Shown piece by piece: positions 25,929-33,766 of a DNA stretch of 43,703 nucleotides; position 1 is the stretch's first letter, and the number at the start of each line of letters is the position of its first letter. The notes below the pieces were generated by a model. It was not told the DNA's origin. It did no database searches and saw only the letters and a program-made list of their open reading frames with translations. This DNA is from Devosia sp. (GTDB lineage: Bacteria > Pseudomonadota > Alphaproteobacteria > Rhizobiales > Devosiaceae): positions 1 to 43,703 of the forward strand of contig JAUXUM010000185.1 in the NCBI GenBank assembly GCA_030680995.1, in the 5' to 3' direction. A program made the translations under genes and the position numbers.

Positions 25929-26531
25929 ATGCTCACCCTCCTCGCCATCGATACCGCAGCGCCGCGTCTGCAACTGGCGCTTCGGCATCAGGGCGCCACC
26001 GATATTTCGGTCGATGAGATCGCCCAGGGCCATGCCGAGCTGATCTTCCTCCGCATGGAGGCGCTGCTCGCCCGCAATGGCGTTGCCTACAGCGATCTCC
26101 AGCGTATCGCCGTCACCACGGGACCGGGCTCATTCACCGGCCTGCGCATCGGGCTGAGCGCTGCCCGCGGATTGGGCCTCGCGCTCGCCATCCCGGTGCT
26201 CGGGATCCCGAGCCTGCTTGCCATTTCGCTCTCCGCCCCGCCCGGTCAGCCTGCCGTGGTGCTGCTCGACGCGCGCCGTGACGAAGCCTACTTCCAGCGC
26301 TTCGCCGGCCCCGGGCTCGCTTCCGACCGGCCGCGACTGCTGCCCATGGCCGAGGCCCGCCGCCGCCTCGCGGCCGGAGCAAATGTCATCGAGTCCCCCT
26401 TCGTTGACATTGCCCGGCTTGCGACCTTTTCGGCCCATCTCGATCCCGCGCGGTATCCTCCCGAAGCAGCCTATGTGCGCGATGCCGACGCCAAGCCGCA
26501 GGAGAAGTTCCGGGTGGCGCGAACGGCATGA
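25929..26531 (+). CDS. tsaB: tRNA t6A biosynthesis protein TsaB
   Basis: 200 residues of the ASKHA fold: LLAIDTAAPRLQLAL (residues 4-18), AQGHAELIFLRMEALL and the hallmark ITTGPGSFTGLRIGLSAARGLGLA-type segment near 63-86, then VVLLDARRDEAYFQ. TsaB partners TsaD and TsaE to place threonylcarbamoyl on A37 of ANN-decoding tRNAs. It lacks the metal site of TsaD, which is normal. rimI follows after 25 bases, the common arrangement. Confidence 0.95.
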   Translation: MLTLLAIDTAAPRLQLALRHQGATDISVDEIAQGHAELIFLRMEALLARNGVAYSDLQRIAVTTGPGSFTGLRIGLSAARGLGLALAIPVLGIPSLLAISLSAPPGQPAVVLLDARRDEAYFQRFAGPGLASDRPRLLPMAEARRRLAAGANVIESPFVDIARLATFSAHLDPARYPPEAAYVRDADAKPQEKFRVARTA

Positions 26532-26556
26532 GCGCAGAAAAGGAGGCCGCGCCGTG

Positions 26557-27033
26557 ATGAAACTCTGGATGGCTCCGCACGGGCTCCATGTCGAGCCGGC
26601 CGAACAGGCCGACGCCGAGGCGATCGCCGGACTGCACGCGCAGGGCTTCTACCGCGGCTGGCCGCGCGAGGATTTTGCCGCCTATATCGCAGGCGCGGAT
26701 ACTCCGATCCTTGTCGCCTGCGACGCCAGACGCCGGATCGCCGGTTTTGCCATGCTGCGGCTCGCCGCCGACGAGGCCGAGCTGATCACCATCGCCGTCG
26801 ACCCCAGATGGCGGAAGAAGGGTGTCGGCCTCGCCCTCATGCGGGCGCTGTTCGAGGATCTGCGGATGACCCCTGCCAGACGGTTGTTTCTCGAGGTTGC
26901 CGCCGACAATCCGGCGGCGCTGAGACTCTATGCCAGGCTGGGATTTGCGAAGGTGTCGGAGCGACAAGGCTACTATGCCCGCGCCGACGGTCAGCCCGCC
27001 ACCGCCCTTGTCATGGCGCGCGATCTTGGATAA
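26557..27033 (+). CDS. rimI: GNAT N-acetyltransferase, RimI-like
   Basis: 158 residues from ATG 26557; GTG 26554 directly before it is an alternative, and AAGGAGG at 26540-26546 supports either. The GNAT motif A is ITIAVDPRWRKKGVGLALMRALFEDL (near 78-103), with the acetyl-CoA loop RKKGVG, and motif B is FLEVAADNPAALRLYARLGF, followed by RQGYY. RimI acetylates the N-terminal alanine of ribosomal protein S18 in enterobacteria; in this lineage the target is inferred from the tsaB neighbourhood. No SD-independent oddities. Confidence 0.9.
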   Translation: MKLWMAPHGLHVEPAEQADAEAIAGLHAQGFYRGWPREDFAAYIAGADTPILVACDARRRIAGFAMLRLAADEAELITIAVDPRWRKKGVGLALMRALFEDLRMTPARRLFLEVAADNPAALRLYARLGFAKVSERQGYYARADGQPATALVMARDLG

Positions 27034-27073
27034 CCCGGAACTGTCGGTCTTGGGACCAGGAAGGGCGGGCGCG

Positions 27074-27517
27074 ATGAGCAAACCCAGCCAGAGCGCGGAG
27101 ACGCTCGAGGAGCAATGCGCCGCCAAGGGCATGCGCATGACCGAGCAGCGCCGCGTCATCGCGCAGGTGATCGAGCAGTCGGCCGATCATCCCGATGTCG
27201 AGGAACTCTACCGGCGTGCCAGTCAGATCGATCCGCGCATCTCGCTCTCCACCGTCTATCGTACGCTTAACCTGTTCGAGGAGTCCGGGCTCGTCACCAA
27301 ACACGATTTCAAGGACGGCCGTGCCCGTTTCGAGCTCATTCCGGACGAACACCATGACCACCTGATCGACATCCGTTCGGGCACGGTCATCGAGTTCCGG
27401 AACGAGGAGATCGAGGCTATCCAGGAAGTGATCGCCAAGCGTCTGGGCTACCGGCTGGTCGATCACCGGCTTGAGCTTTATGCGGTGCCCTTGGGCGGCG
27501 AGGGCCCCAGGAAATGA
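27074..27517 (+). CDS. mur: Fur-family metalloregulator, Mur type
   Basis: 147 residues from ATG 27074 behind AGGAAGG. The winged helix has GMRMTEQRRVIAQVIEQSADHPDVEELYRRA and the recognition helix ISLSTVYRTLNLFEESGLV. The metal and dimerisation part has HHDHLIDIRSGTVIEFRNEEIEAIQE and ends RLVDHRLELYAVPL. This pattern matches the rhizobial proteins named Fur and later Mur, which repress manganese-uptake genes with Mn2+, rather than Irr, whose C-terminus differs. It lacks the C-terminal CxxC of many zinc-containing Fur proteins. Its stop overlaps the following acyltransferase start (ATGA). Confidence 0.88.
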   Translation: MSKPSQSAETLEEQCAAKGMRMTEQRRVIAQVIEQSADHPDVEELYRRASQIDPRISLSTVYRTLNLFEESGLVTKHDFKDGRARFELIPDEHHDHLIDIRSGTVIEFRNEEIEAIQEVIAKRLGYRLVDHRLELYAVPLGGEGPRK

Positions 27518-28326
27518 TCTTCCGCGTGCTGCTTTTCCTCTTCGTGCTGGTGCCCTATCTGCTGGTCTGCGTTCCCTATCAGGTGCTGGCATCGCGGCTG
27601 GGCCTGCCTGGCTGGAACGGTATTCCCAAGGTCTTTCACAAGATCGCCGCCGCCTTTCTCGGGCTCAGGGTGACGGTCGCCGGCAAGCCGGTCGAGAACC
27701 GGCCGGTGCTGATTGTCTCCAACCACATCTCCTGGACCGACATCATCGCCATCGGCTCGGTAGCCGATGTCACCTTCGTCGCCAAGCAGGAGGTGCAGAA
27801 GTGGTTCTTCGTCGGCTTCATGGCTTCCCTGCAGCGCACCCTCTATGTCGACCGCACCCGCCGGTCGGACGCCAGGCGGACGACGCATGAGATGGCCAGG
27901 CGCATGGCCTCCGGCGGCGCCGTGTTGCTTTTTGCCGAAGGCCAGTCCGACATCGGCACCCATGTGCTGCCCTTCCGTTCGGCGCTGGTCGGTGCCGCCC
28001 AGCATGCCATGCTCGAGGCCGGCGCCAAGGAAGTCCTGATTCAGCCGTTGACCGTCGCCTACACACGGCTGCAGGGACTGCCGGTCAGCCGCAATGATCG
28101 CAGCCTGATCGCCTGGATCAAATCCAAGAGCGTCAAGCAGAATATCGGGGAGATCCTGACCGGCGGCATGAAAGAGGTGACGGTTGCCTTCGGGACACCC
28201 AAGCCGCTGGCGGAAGGAGTCAACCGGAAGACTCTGACCCGGGAGGCCGAGAACGAGGTGCGGCGCATGCTGGTGGCGCTCAACCGCGGCCTGCCGCTGC
28301 CGGAACTGGGCCAGGCCAAGGCCTGA
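27514..28326 (+). CDS. 1-acyl-glycerol-3-phosphate acyltransferase (PlsC-like)
   Basis: 270 residues with one N-terminal membrane segment (IFRVLLFLFVLVPYLLVCVPYQ). LPLAT motifs: NHISWTDIIAI (HxxxxD), the segment LQRTLYVDRTRR, and FAEGQSDIGTHVLPFRSALV (the EGT-like motif). It probably acylates lysophosphatidic acid at the inner membrane, or makes ornithine-type lipids as some rhizobial paralogues do. The start overlaps the mur stop, so the two are coupled. Confidence 0.88.
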   Translation: MIFRVLLFLFVLVPYLLVCVPYQVLASRLGLPGWNGIPKVFHKIAAAFLGLRVTVAGKPVENRPVLIVSNHISWTDIIAIGSVADVTFVAKQEVQKWFFVGFMASLQRTLYVDRTRRSDARRTTHEMARRMASGGAVLLFAEGQSDIGTHVLPFRSALVGAAQHAMLEAGAKEVLIQPLTVAYTRLQGLPVSRNDRSLIAWIKSKSVKQNIGEILTGGMKEVTVAFGTPKPLAEGVNRKTLTREAENEVRRMLVALNRGLPLPELGQAKA

Positions 28327-28337
28327 AGGCGCGCCGC

Positions 28338-29540
28338 TCAATCCAGCGCCTGCTCCAGGTCTGCGAGCAGATCTTCCGCATCCTCGAGGCCCGCGGAGAG
28401 GCGAAACACCCCGTCGCCCGCCCATTCGCGGTACTTTGCCTCCGCCGTTCCGTCGAGACGGAAGGACGATTTGAGGATGTCGTCGGTCGGGATGAAAAAG
28501 CAGAGACTCTTGGTCGAACCGAGCGACACCGCATACGAGATGAGCTTGAGCCTCTCCGCCAATTGCCGCGCCATGCCCTGACCGTCGGCCCGCACCGAAA
28601 AGCTCAGGAGCCCGGAAAAATTGCGCATCTGGCGCTGGGCCAGTTCATATTGCGGGTGCCGCGCCGAACCCGGCCACAGCACCTTTCGCACCTTGGGATG
28701 GGTGGCGAGAAACGCCTCCAGCTTGCGTGCGTTGGCTTCATGCAGCGCCATCCGCGGCGCCAGCGTCTCCATGCCCCTGAAGATGAGATAGGCTGAAAAC
28801 GGTGCCAGCGCGCCACCCATATGGATGAGTTGCTCCTTGCGTAGTTCGGCCAGCAGCTCGGCCTTGCCGATGATCGCGCCGCCCAGCGCGTCGCCGTGAC
28901 CGCAGAGATACTTGGTCAGCGAATGGCAGACGTAGTCGGCGCCGAACGCCAGCGGTTTCGTGCCGATCGGCGTCGCGATGGTGGAATCCACCGAGAGCTC
29001 GGCGCCCCCGGCGTGAGCGACCTGGGCGATCGCCGCCATGTCGGTGAGCTTCAGGATCGGGTTCGCGGGTGTTTCGATATGGACCAGCCTGGTGTTGGTC
29101 CGCATGGCCGCCGAGACGGCATGGGGACTTGACGTATCGACCGCCGACACTTCGATGCCCAGCTTCGGTAGCGTATGATGGGCGAATTCGGCCACGCCGG
29201 CATAGCAGACATCGGACAGCAGCAGATGGTCGCCGGTGCCCAGCCGGCCGAGGAACAGGGCGGCGATCGCCGCCATGCCGCTCGCAAAACTGACCGCGGC
29301 CTCGCCGCCTTCCAGGGCCGCCAGCCGGCCTTCCAGCAGTGCGAGCGTCGGATTGCTCCAGCGGGTGTAAAAATGCGGCGCGTTCGCCTTGAGGTCGGAG
29401 GCCGAGAAGCCGGCAGCATCTGGATGCGTGAAAAAGCTGGTCGCGGTCACGATCGGAGCCGCGACAGGCTGTCCCAACACGCGCCTCCCCTCGCCGCCGT
29501 GGATGGCGATCGTGGCGTCGCCGAGGGTCTTGTCGGTCAT
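28338..29540 (-). CDS. metC: Cys/Met metabolism PLP-dependent enzyme, cystathionine beta-lyase type
   Basis: 400 residues from ATG 29540 with AAGGAG seven bases upstream. Fold type I motifs: the N-terminal YTRWSNPT with Tyr58 and Arg60 that hold the neighbouring subunit's cofactor, [33 protein letters not shown], and the lysine loop [20 protein letters not shown] (Lys210). It cleaves or forms C-S bonds in sulfur amino acids. Cystathionine beta-lyase, gamma-synthase or methionine gamma-lyase cannot be told apart from sequence alone. It stands on the strand opposite to miaB, with 63 bases between their starts. Confidence 0.82.
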   Translation of the reverse strand: MTDKTLGDATIAIHGGEGRRVLGQPVAAPIVTATSFFTHPDAAGFSASDLKANAPHFYTRWSNPTLALLEGRLAALEGGEAAVSFASGMAAIAALFLGRLGTGDHLLLSDVCYAGVAEFAHHTLPKLGIEVSAVDTSSPHAVSAAMRTNTRLVHIETPANPILKLTDMAAIAQVAHAGGAELSVDSTIATPIGTKPLAFGADYVCHSLTKYLCGHGDALGGAIIGKAELLAELRKEQLIHMGGALAPFSAYLIFRGMETLAPRMALHEANARKLEAFLATHPKVRKVLWPGSARHPQYELAQRQMRNFSGLLSFSVRADGQGMARQLAERLKLISYAVSLGSTKSLCFFIPTDDILKSSFRLDGTAEAKYREWAGDGVFRLSAGLEDAEDLLADLEQALD

Positions 29541-29566
29541 GGACTGTCTCCTTGCGGGCTCGATTG

Positions 29567-29595
29567 TTGGCACTTCCGAGCTTTGAGTGTAAACA
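29567..29595 (+). promoter_or_regulatory. Candidate promoter very close to miaB start
   Basis: TTGGCA (29567-29572), a 17-base spacer and TAAACA (29590-29595). Transcription would begin about 29602, within a few bases of the miaB ATG at 29604, so the message could be leaderless. The -35 fits well, the -10 only three of six positions. Confidence 0.35.
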
Positions 29596-29603
29596 CCGCC
29601 GCC

Positions 29604-31016
29604 ATGGAACAGAAGCTGACCCAGGCGACCAAGAAGCTTTTCATCAAGACCTATGGTTGCCAGATGAACGTTTACGACAGCAACCGCATGGCGGACGCGC
29701 TGGCGCCGCACGGCTATGCGCCGACCGCCGATATCGGGCAGGCGGACCTGGTCGTGCTCAACACCTGCCACATCCGGGAAAAGGCCTCCGAAAAGGTGTT
29801 TTCAGAGCTCGGCCGCCTGAAGGAGCTGCGCGACGAGCGCCGCGCAGGCGGCCAGGATCTGATGATCGGCGTCGCCGGCTGCGTCGCCCAGGCCGAGGGC
29901 GAGGAGATCGTCCGGCGTTCGCCGGTGGTCGATCTGGTGTTCGGACCGCAATCCTACCACCGGCTGCCCGATCTGATCGCGCGGGCCGGGCAAGGTGCTG
30001 TAATCGATACGGAATTTCCGGCGGAGGACAAGTTCGGGCACCTGCCGGCCGCAAAGAAGGAGGTGACGGTCGCCCGCGGTCTGACCGCCTTCCTCACCGT
30101 GCAGGAGGGCTGCGACAAGTTCTGCTCGTTCTGCGTGGTGCCCTATACCCGCGGCGCGGAGGTCTCGCGCCCGGTGGAACAGGTGCTGGCGGAGGCCCGT
30201 GGGCTGGTTGAAGCCGGGGTGATGGAACTCACGCTCCTCGGCCAGAACGTCAATGCCTATCATGGGTTGGACAGCAAGGGTCGCAGCGTCGGGCTGGGTG
30301 AATTGTGCCACCGGCTGGCCGAGATCCCGGGGCTGGAGCGGCTACGCTACACCACCAGCCACCCTCTCGACATGAACGACGAGCTGATCGGAGCCCATCG
30401 CGACCTCGAAAAGCTCATGCCCTACCTGCACTTGCCGGTGCAGTCGGGCTCCGACCGCATCCTCGAGGCGATGAACCGCCGCCACACCCGCGCGAACTAT
30501 ATTGACGCTATCCAACGGATTCTGAACGCTAAATCCGATATCGCTCTGTCCGGAGACTTCATTGTCGGCTTCCCCGGCGAGACCGAAGCCGATTTCGAGG
30601 CGACGCTCTCGATCGCGCGCGAGGTCGGTTACGCGTCCGCTTTCACCTTCAAGTATTCAACCCGTCCCGGCACGCCCGGCGCGGCCATGGACGAGCAAGT
30701 GCCCGAGCCGGTCAAGGTGGAGCGCCTGGCCCGGCTCAACGAGCAGATCATGAGCCAGACCCGCGCCTTCGCCAAATCCTGCGAGGGCAGGGTATTGCCG
30801 GTTCTGATCGAGAAGAAGGGGCGCAACCCCGGCCAGCTCGGCGGCCGCTCGCCCTATCTGCAGGCCGTGCACATGGAGGCGCCCGAACGGCTCATCGGCA
30901 CCATCCAGCCCGTCGAAATCCTCGCCGCCGGAAATAATTCATTGCTCGGCAAGATTGTCACAGTCGCGGAACCGAAATCTGCTAGCGTTGTTGAGTCTCA
31001 AGCATCGGTAGCCTGA
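29604..31016 (+). CDS. miaB: tRNA-2-methylthio-N6-dimethylallyladenosine synthase MiaB
   Basis: 470 residues from ATG 29604. The upstream frame is open but antisense to metC. UPF0004 cysteines are Cys19 (KTYGCQMN), Cys55 (NTCHIRE) and Cys93 (AGCVAQAEG). The radical SAM triad is CDKFCSFC (Cys170, 174, 177), followed by a TRAM domain near the end. It adds a methylthio group to i6A37 of tRNAs reading UNN codons, using two 4Fe-4S clusters. No ribosome-binding site is visible before the ATG, consistent with a leaderless transcript. phoH follows after 27 bases. Confidence 0.96.
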   Translation: MEQKLTQATKKLFIKTYGCQMNVYDSNRMADALAPHGYAPTADIGQADLVVLNTCHIREKASEKVFSELGRLKELRDERRAGGQDLMIGVAGCVAQAEGEEIVRRSPVVDLVFGPQSYHRLPDLIARAGQGAVIDTEFPAEDKFGHLPAAKKEVTVARGLTAFLTVQEGCDKFCSFCVVPYTRGAEVSRPVEQVLAEARGLVEAGVMELTLLGQNVNAYHGLDSKGRSVGLGELCHRLAEIPGLERLRYTTSHPLDMNDELIGAHRDLEKLMPYLHLPVQSGSDRILEAMNRRHTRANYIDAIQRILNAKSDIALSGDFIVGFPGETEADFEATLSIAREVGYASAFTFKYSTRPGTPGAAMDEQVPEPVKVERLARLNEQIMSQTRAFAKSCEGRVLPVLIEKKGRNPGQLGGRSPYLQAVHMEAPERLIGTIQPVEILAAGNNSLLGKIVTVAEPKSASVVESQASVA

Positions 31017-31043
31017 GGGCTGCCTCAACGGAGCCACAGAGAT

Positions 31044-32066
31044 TTGAGCAGGCACTTGTCCCCGACCGCCGACAACGCCCTTTCCTCACAGCTTGAACTC
31101 GCCTTCGAAGACAACCGCCTGGCAGCCCAGCTCTACGGCGATTTCGACCAGAATCTGGCCCTGATCGAACAGCGGCTTAGTGTGCAGGCGACGCCCCGTG
31201 GCAATCATGTGATGCTCAAAGGCGCCGCCTCCGGCGTCGATCAGGCGCGCCGCGTCCTCGAATCGCTCTATGGCTTGCTCGAAGAGGGCCGGCAGATCGA
31301 GATCGCCAATGTCGATACGGTGATCCGCATGGTGCAGACCGAGGACAGCCAGTTGACGCTCCCCACCATGGAGCGCAAGGGCAAGGTGCGGATGGCCCAG
31401 ATCGCCACGCGCAAGGCCACCATCGTCGCCCGCACCCCGGCGCAGGACGCCTATATGCGCGCCATGGATCGTGCCGAGCTGGTGTTCGGGGTCGGCCCGG
31501 CGGGTACCGGCAAGACCTATCTCGCGGTGGCGCACGCGGCGACCCTGCTTGAGCGCGGCGACATCAACCGCATCATCCTGTCGCGTCCGGCGGTCGAGGC
31601 CGGCGAGCGGCTCGGCTTCCTCCCCGGCGACATGAAGGAGAAGGTCGATCCCTATCTTCGCCCGCTTTACGACGCGCTCTACGACATGATGCGTCCCGAG
31701 CATGTCGAGCGTTGCATTACCTCGGGCATCATCGAGGTCGCCCCGCTCGCCTTCATGCGCGGCCGTACGCTGGCCAATGCGGTGGTCATCCTCGACGAGG
31801 CGCAGAACACCACATCGATGCAGATGAAGATGTTCCTGACCCGCCTGGGCGAGAATTCCAAGATGATCGTTACCGGCGATCCGACCCAGGTCGACCTGCC
31901 GCGTGGCGAACGCTCGGGCCTGGTCGAGGCGCTCGGCATTCTCGATGGCATCGATGGCATCCATATCTCGCGCTTCGGCGACAAGGATGTGGTGCGCCAC
32001 GCCCTGGTCGGGCGCATCGTCCGCGCTTACGAAGGCGCGACGGAAAAGACGGACAAGGCGCGCTGA
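31044..32066 (+). CDS. PhoH-like protein (PhoL/YbeZ type ATPase)
   Basis: 340 residues from TTG 31044 behind GGAG. The N-terminal domain resembles KH-like RNA-binding modules (LALIEQRLSVQATPRGNHVMLKG). The P-loop GPAGTGKT is at 151-158, then SRPAVEAGERLGFLPGDMKEKVDPYLRPLYDAL, Walker B NAVVILDEAQNTT, and VTGDPTQVDLP. YbeZ-type members act with YbeY on rRNA; the exact activity (RNA helicase-like or nuclease-linked) is not settled. Its stop overlaps the proposed CTG start of ybeY. Confidence 0.93.
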   Translation: MSRHLSPTADNALSSQLELAFEDNRLAAQLYGDFDQNLALIEQRLSVQATPRGNHVMLKGAASGVDQARRVLESLYGLLEEGRQIEIANVDTVIRMVQTEDSQLTLPTMERKGKVRMAQIATRKATIVARTPAQDAYMRAMDRAELVFGVGPAGTGKTYLAVAHAATLLERGDINRIILSRPAVEAGERLGFLPGDMKEKVDPYLRPLYDALYDMMRPEHVERCITSGIIEVAPLAFMRGRTLANAVVILDEAQNTTSMQMKMFLTRLGENSKMIVTGDPTQVDLPRGERSGLVEALGILDGIDGIHISRFGDKDVVRHALVGRIVRAYEGATEKTDKAR

Positions 32067-32536
32067 GACCGCCGCTTGAAATCGCCGTCGCGGTTAATTC
32101 CGAGGGCTGGCCCGAGGGGATGGAAGTGCTTGCCGAGCGGGCGGTGCTGGAGGCGCTCAAGCTCTCAAAGGCCAAGGTGGCGGGCATCGCCGAACTCTCC
32201 ATCGTTCTGACCGACAACGCTGAACAATGGGTCCTCAACCGCGACTGGCGCGGCGTCGACAAGCCCACTAATGTGCTGTCTTTTCCGCAGATCGAACCCT
32301 TCTCTCCCGTCATCGGCATATTGGGCGACATCACGCTGGCGCGCGAGACGCTGGCGCGCGAAGCTGCCGAACTGGGGAAGAGTTTCGAGGATCATTTCAC
32401 CCATCTGGTGGTCCACGGCTTTCTCCATATTCTGGGCTATGACCATCTCGAAGAGGCCGAGGCCCTTGTCATGGAGGCTCTCGAAACCCAGATTCTGGCG
32501 AGCTTGGGCATTGCCGATCCCTACGCGGATGGCTAA
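32063..32536 (+). CDS. ybeY: Endoribonuclease YbeY, proposed CTG start
   Basis: 157 residues if CTG 32063 is used. The zinc motif HLVVHGFLHILGYDH and the signature TNVLSFPQIE are intact, and WVLNRDWRGVDKPTNVLSFP is canonical. YbeY processes 16S rRNA 3' ends and takes part in ribosome quality control. No ATG, GTG or TTG exists in frame between the phoH end and codon 20; the next canonical starts (ATG 32120, GTG 32126) would remove the conserved first strand (LEIAVAVNSEGW). The CTG makes a CTGA overlap with the phoH stop, the same geometry as the GTGA at xylB/xylA. An AAGG four bases upstream is a weak ribosome site. Confidence 0.85.
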   Translation: MRPPLEIAVAVNSEGWPEGMEVLAERAVLEALKLSKAKVAGIAELSIVLTDNAEQWVLNRDWRGVDKPTNVLSFPQIEPFSPVIGILGDITLARETLAREAAELGKSFEDHFTHLVVHGFLHILGYDHLEEAEALVMEALETQILASLGIADPYADG

Positions 32537-32551
32537 CGTTCCCGATCCTGA

Positions 32552-32590
32552 ATGGAGAACCGGGCCGCCGACGGCGGCCGTACGCAATGA
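32552..32590 (+). other. 12-codon leader frame ending in ATGA with corC
   Basis: ATG 32552 reads MENRAADGGRTQ and stops at TGA 32588-32590, which overlaps the corC ATG. The corC start has no ribosome site of its own, and a hairpin GGCCGCC/GGCGGCC (32563-32579, three-base loop) sits just before it. Ribosomes crossing the leader frame would melt the hairpin and reinitiate. It may be coincidental in GC-rich DNA. Confidence 0.25.
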
Positions 32591-33633
32591 ACGAAACCGA
32601 CAGTTCCATCGGGCACAAGACGCCCGAGCCCAAATCCAGTCCTGAACCTGGCTCTAGTCCCGCCTCCGCCCAGCCGCGGGGGCCATCCCTCTGGGCCCGC
32701 CTCAAAGCGTTGCTGGCCTTGCGCACCGTCTCGCTGCGCGACGATCTCGAAGTGGCGCTGGAAAGCGAAAGCAACGGCGAGACCGCCGACTTCACCCAGT
32801 CCGAGCGCACCATCCTCAAAAACGTCCTCGAGCTCGGCGAAAAGCGCGTCGATGACGTGATGGTGCCGCGCGCCGATATCGAGGCGATCGACGCCGAGGA
32901 AACCCTGGGCGCGCTGGTCGCCCGCTTCCGGCAGGTCGGCCATTCCCGCATCCCCGTCTATGCCGAGAGCATCGACAACATCACCGGCTTCATCCATGTG
33001 AAAGACGCGCTGCGACGGATCACCGAGCCGCAGAACGAACCGGGCAAGGAACCGGTGCGGCTGGTTTCCACTGCGCTCAAACACCGGATCGGCAAGCTCG
33101 ATCTCGTCCGCACGGTGCTGTTCGTGCCGCCGCTGATGCCGGTGGGCGACCTGCTCCAGCAGATGCAGCTGAAGCGCGTGCACATGGCCATCGTCATCGA
33201 TGAATATGGCGGCACCGACGGTCTGGTCACCATCGAAGACCTGCTCGAAGCGGTGGTCGGCGAGATCGAGGACGAGCACGACGACGCCGATGTGGCGCTG
33301 GTTCGCAGGATCAACTCCAACATCTTCATTGCCAGCGCCCGCGCCGAGCTCGAGGAGGTCCAGTCGGTGATCGGTCCCGATTTCGATCTCGGCAGTCACG
33401 CCGGGGACGTCGATACGCTGGGCGGCCTCGTCTTCAATCTCGCGGGGAGGGTGCCGCAGCGGGGCGAAACCGTCACCGGCATCGCCGGCTTCGAACTCGA
33501 GGTCATGCAGTCGGACGCCCGTCAGGTCAAGCGCGTCAAGATCAAGCGGCTCAAGCAGCGCAGCGCCAAGCCCGGACAAGCGTCCGCCAGTTCCGCCAAG
33601 GATGGCGACGATAGCGCAGCGGCGGCGGAGTAG
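32587..33633 (+). CDS. corC: CorC/HlyC-type CBS-domain protein
   Basis: 348 residues. A proline- and serine-rich start (1-40), then the linker ILKNVLELGEKRVDDVMVPRADI, a CBS pair (near 85-205; GFIHVKDALRRI, MAIVIDEYGGTDGLVTIEDLLEAVVGEI), and a C-terminal CorC_HlyC domain (FIASARAELEEVQSVIG...DTLGGLVFNLAGRVPQRGE). It lacks the DUF21 membrane part, as is usual for the version between ybeY and lnt. Linked to magnesium and cobalt efflux in enterobacteria. AMP or ATP may bind the CBS pair. Confidence 0.92.
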   Translation: MNETDSSIGHKTPEPKSSPEPGSSPASAQPRGPSLWARLKALLALRTVSLRDDLEVALESESNGETADFTQSERTILKNVLELGEKRVDDVMVPRADIEAIDAEETLGALVARFRQVGHSRIPVYAESIDNITGFIHVKDALRRITEPQNEPGKEPVRLVSTALKHRIGKLDLVRTVLFVPPLMPVGDLLQQMQLKRVHMAIVIDEYGGTDGLVTIEDLLEAVVGEIEDEHDDADVALVRRINSNIFIASARAELEEVQSVIGPDFDLGSHAGDVDTLGGLVFNLAGRVPQRGETVTGIAGFELEVMQSDARQVKRVKIKRLKQRSAKPGQASASSAKDGDDSAAAAE

Positions 33634-33766
33634 GCTCCTCCCCCGCCCTCGATTCCAATATCCGCTTGGGAGCGCAGGCCCAGTTTCCCTGCCCTTGACC
33701 CTGCCCCCCGGCGCGGCGACGTTGCCGCATGACGTTTGATTCGCATTCGCGCCGGGAGATTCCGCA

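Noticed and set aside
27074-27517. Fur-family protein as the Irr that could bind the ICE-like box
   Set aside because: Its C-terminal half matches Mur/Fur proteins of Rhizobiales, not Irr, so the box must be read by a protein encoded elsewhere.
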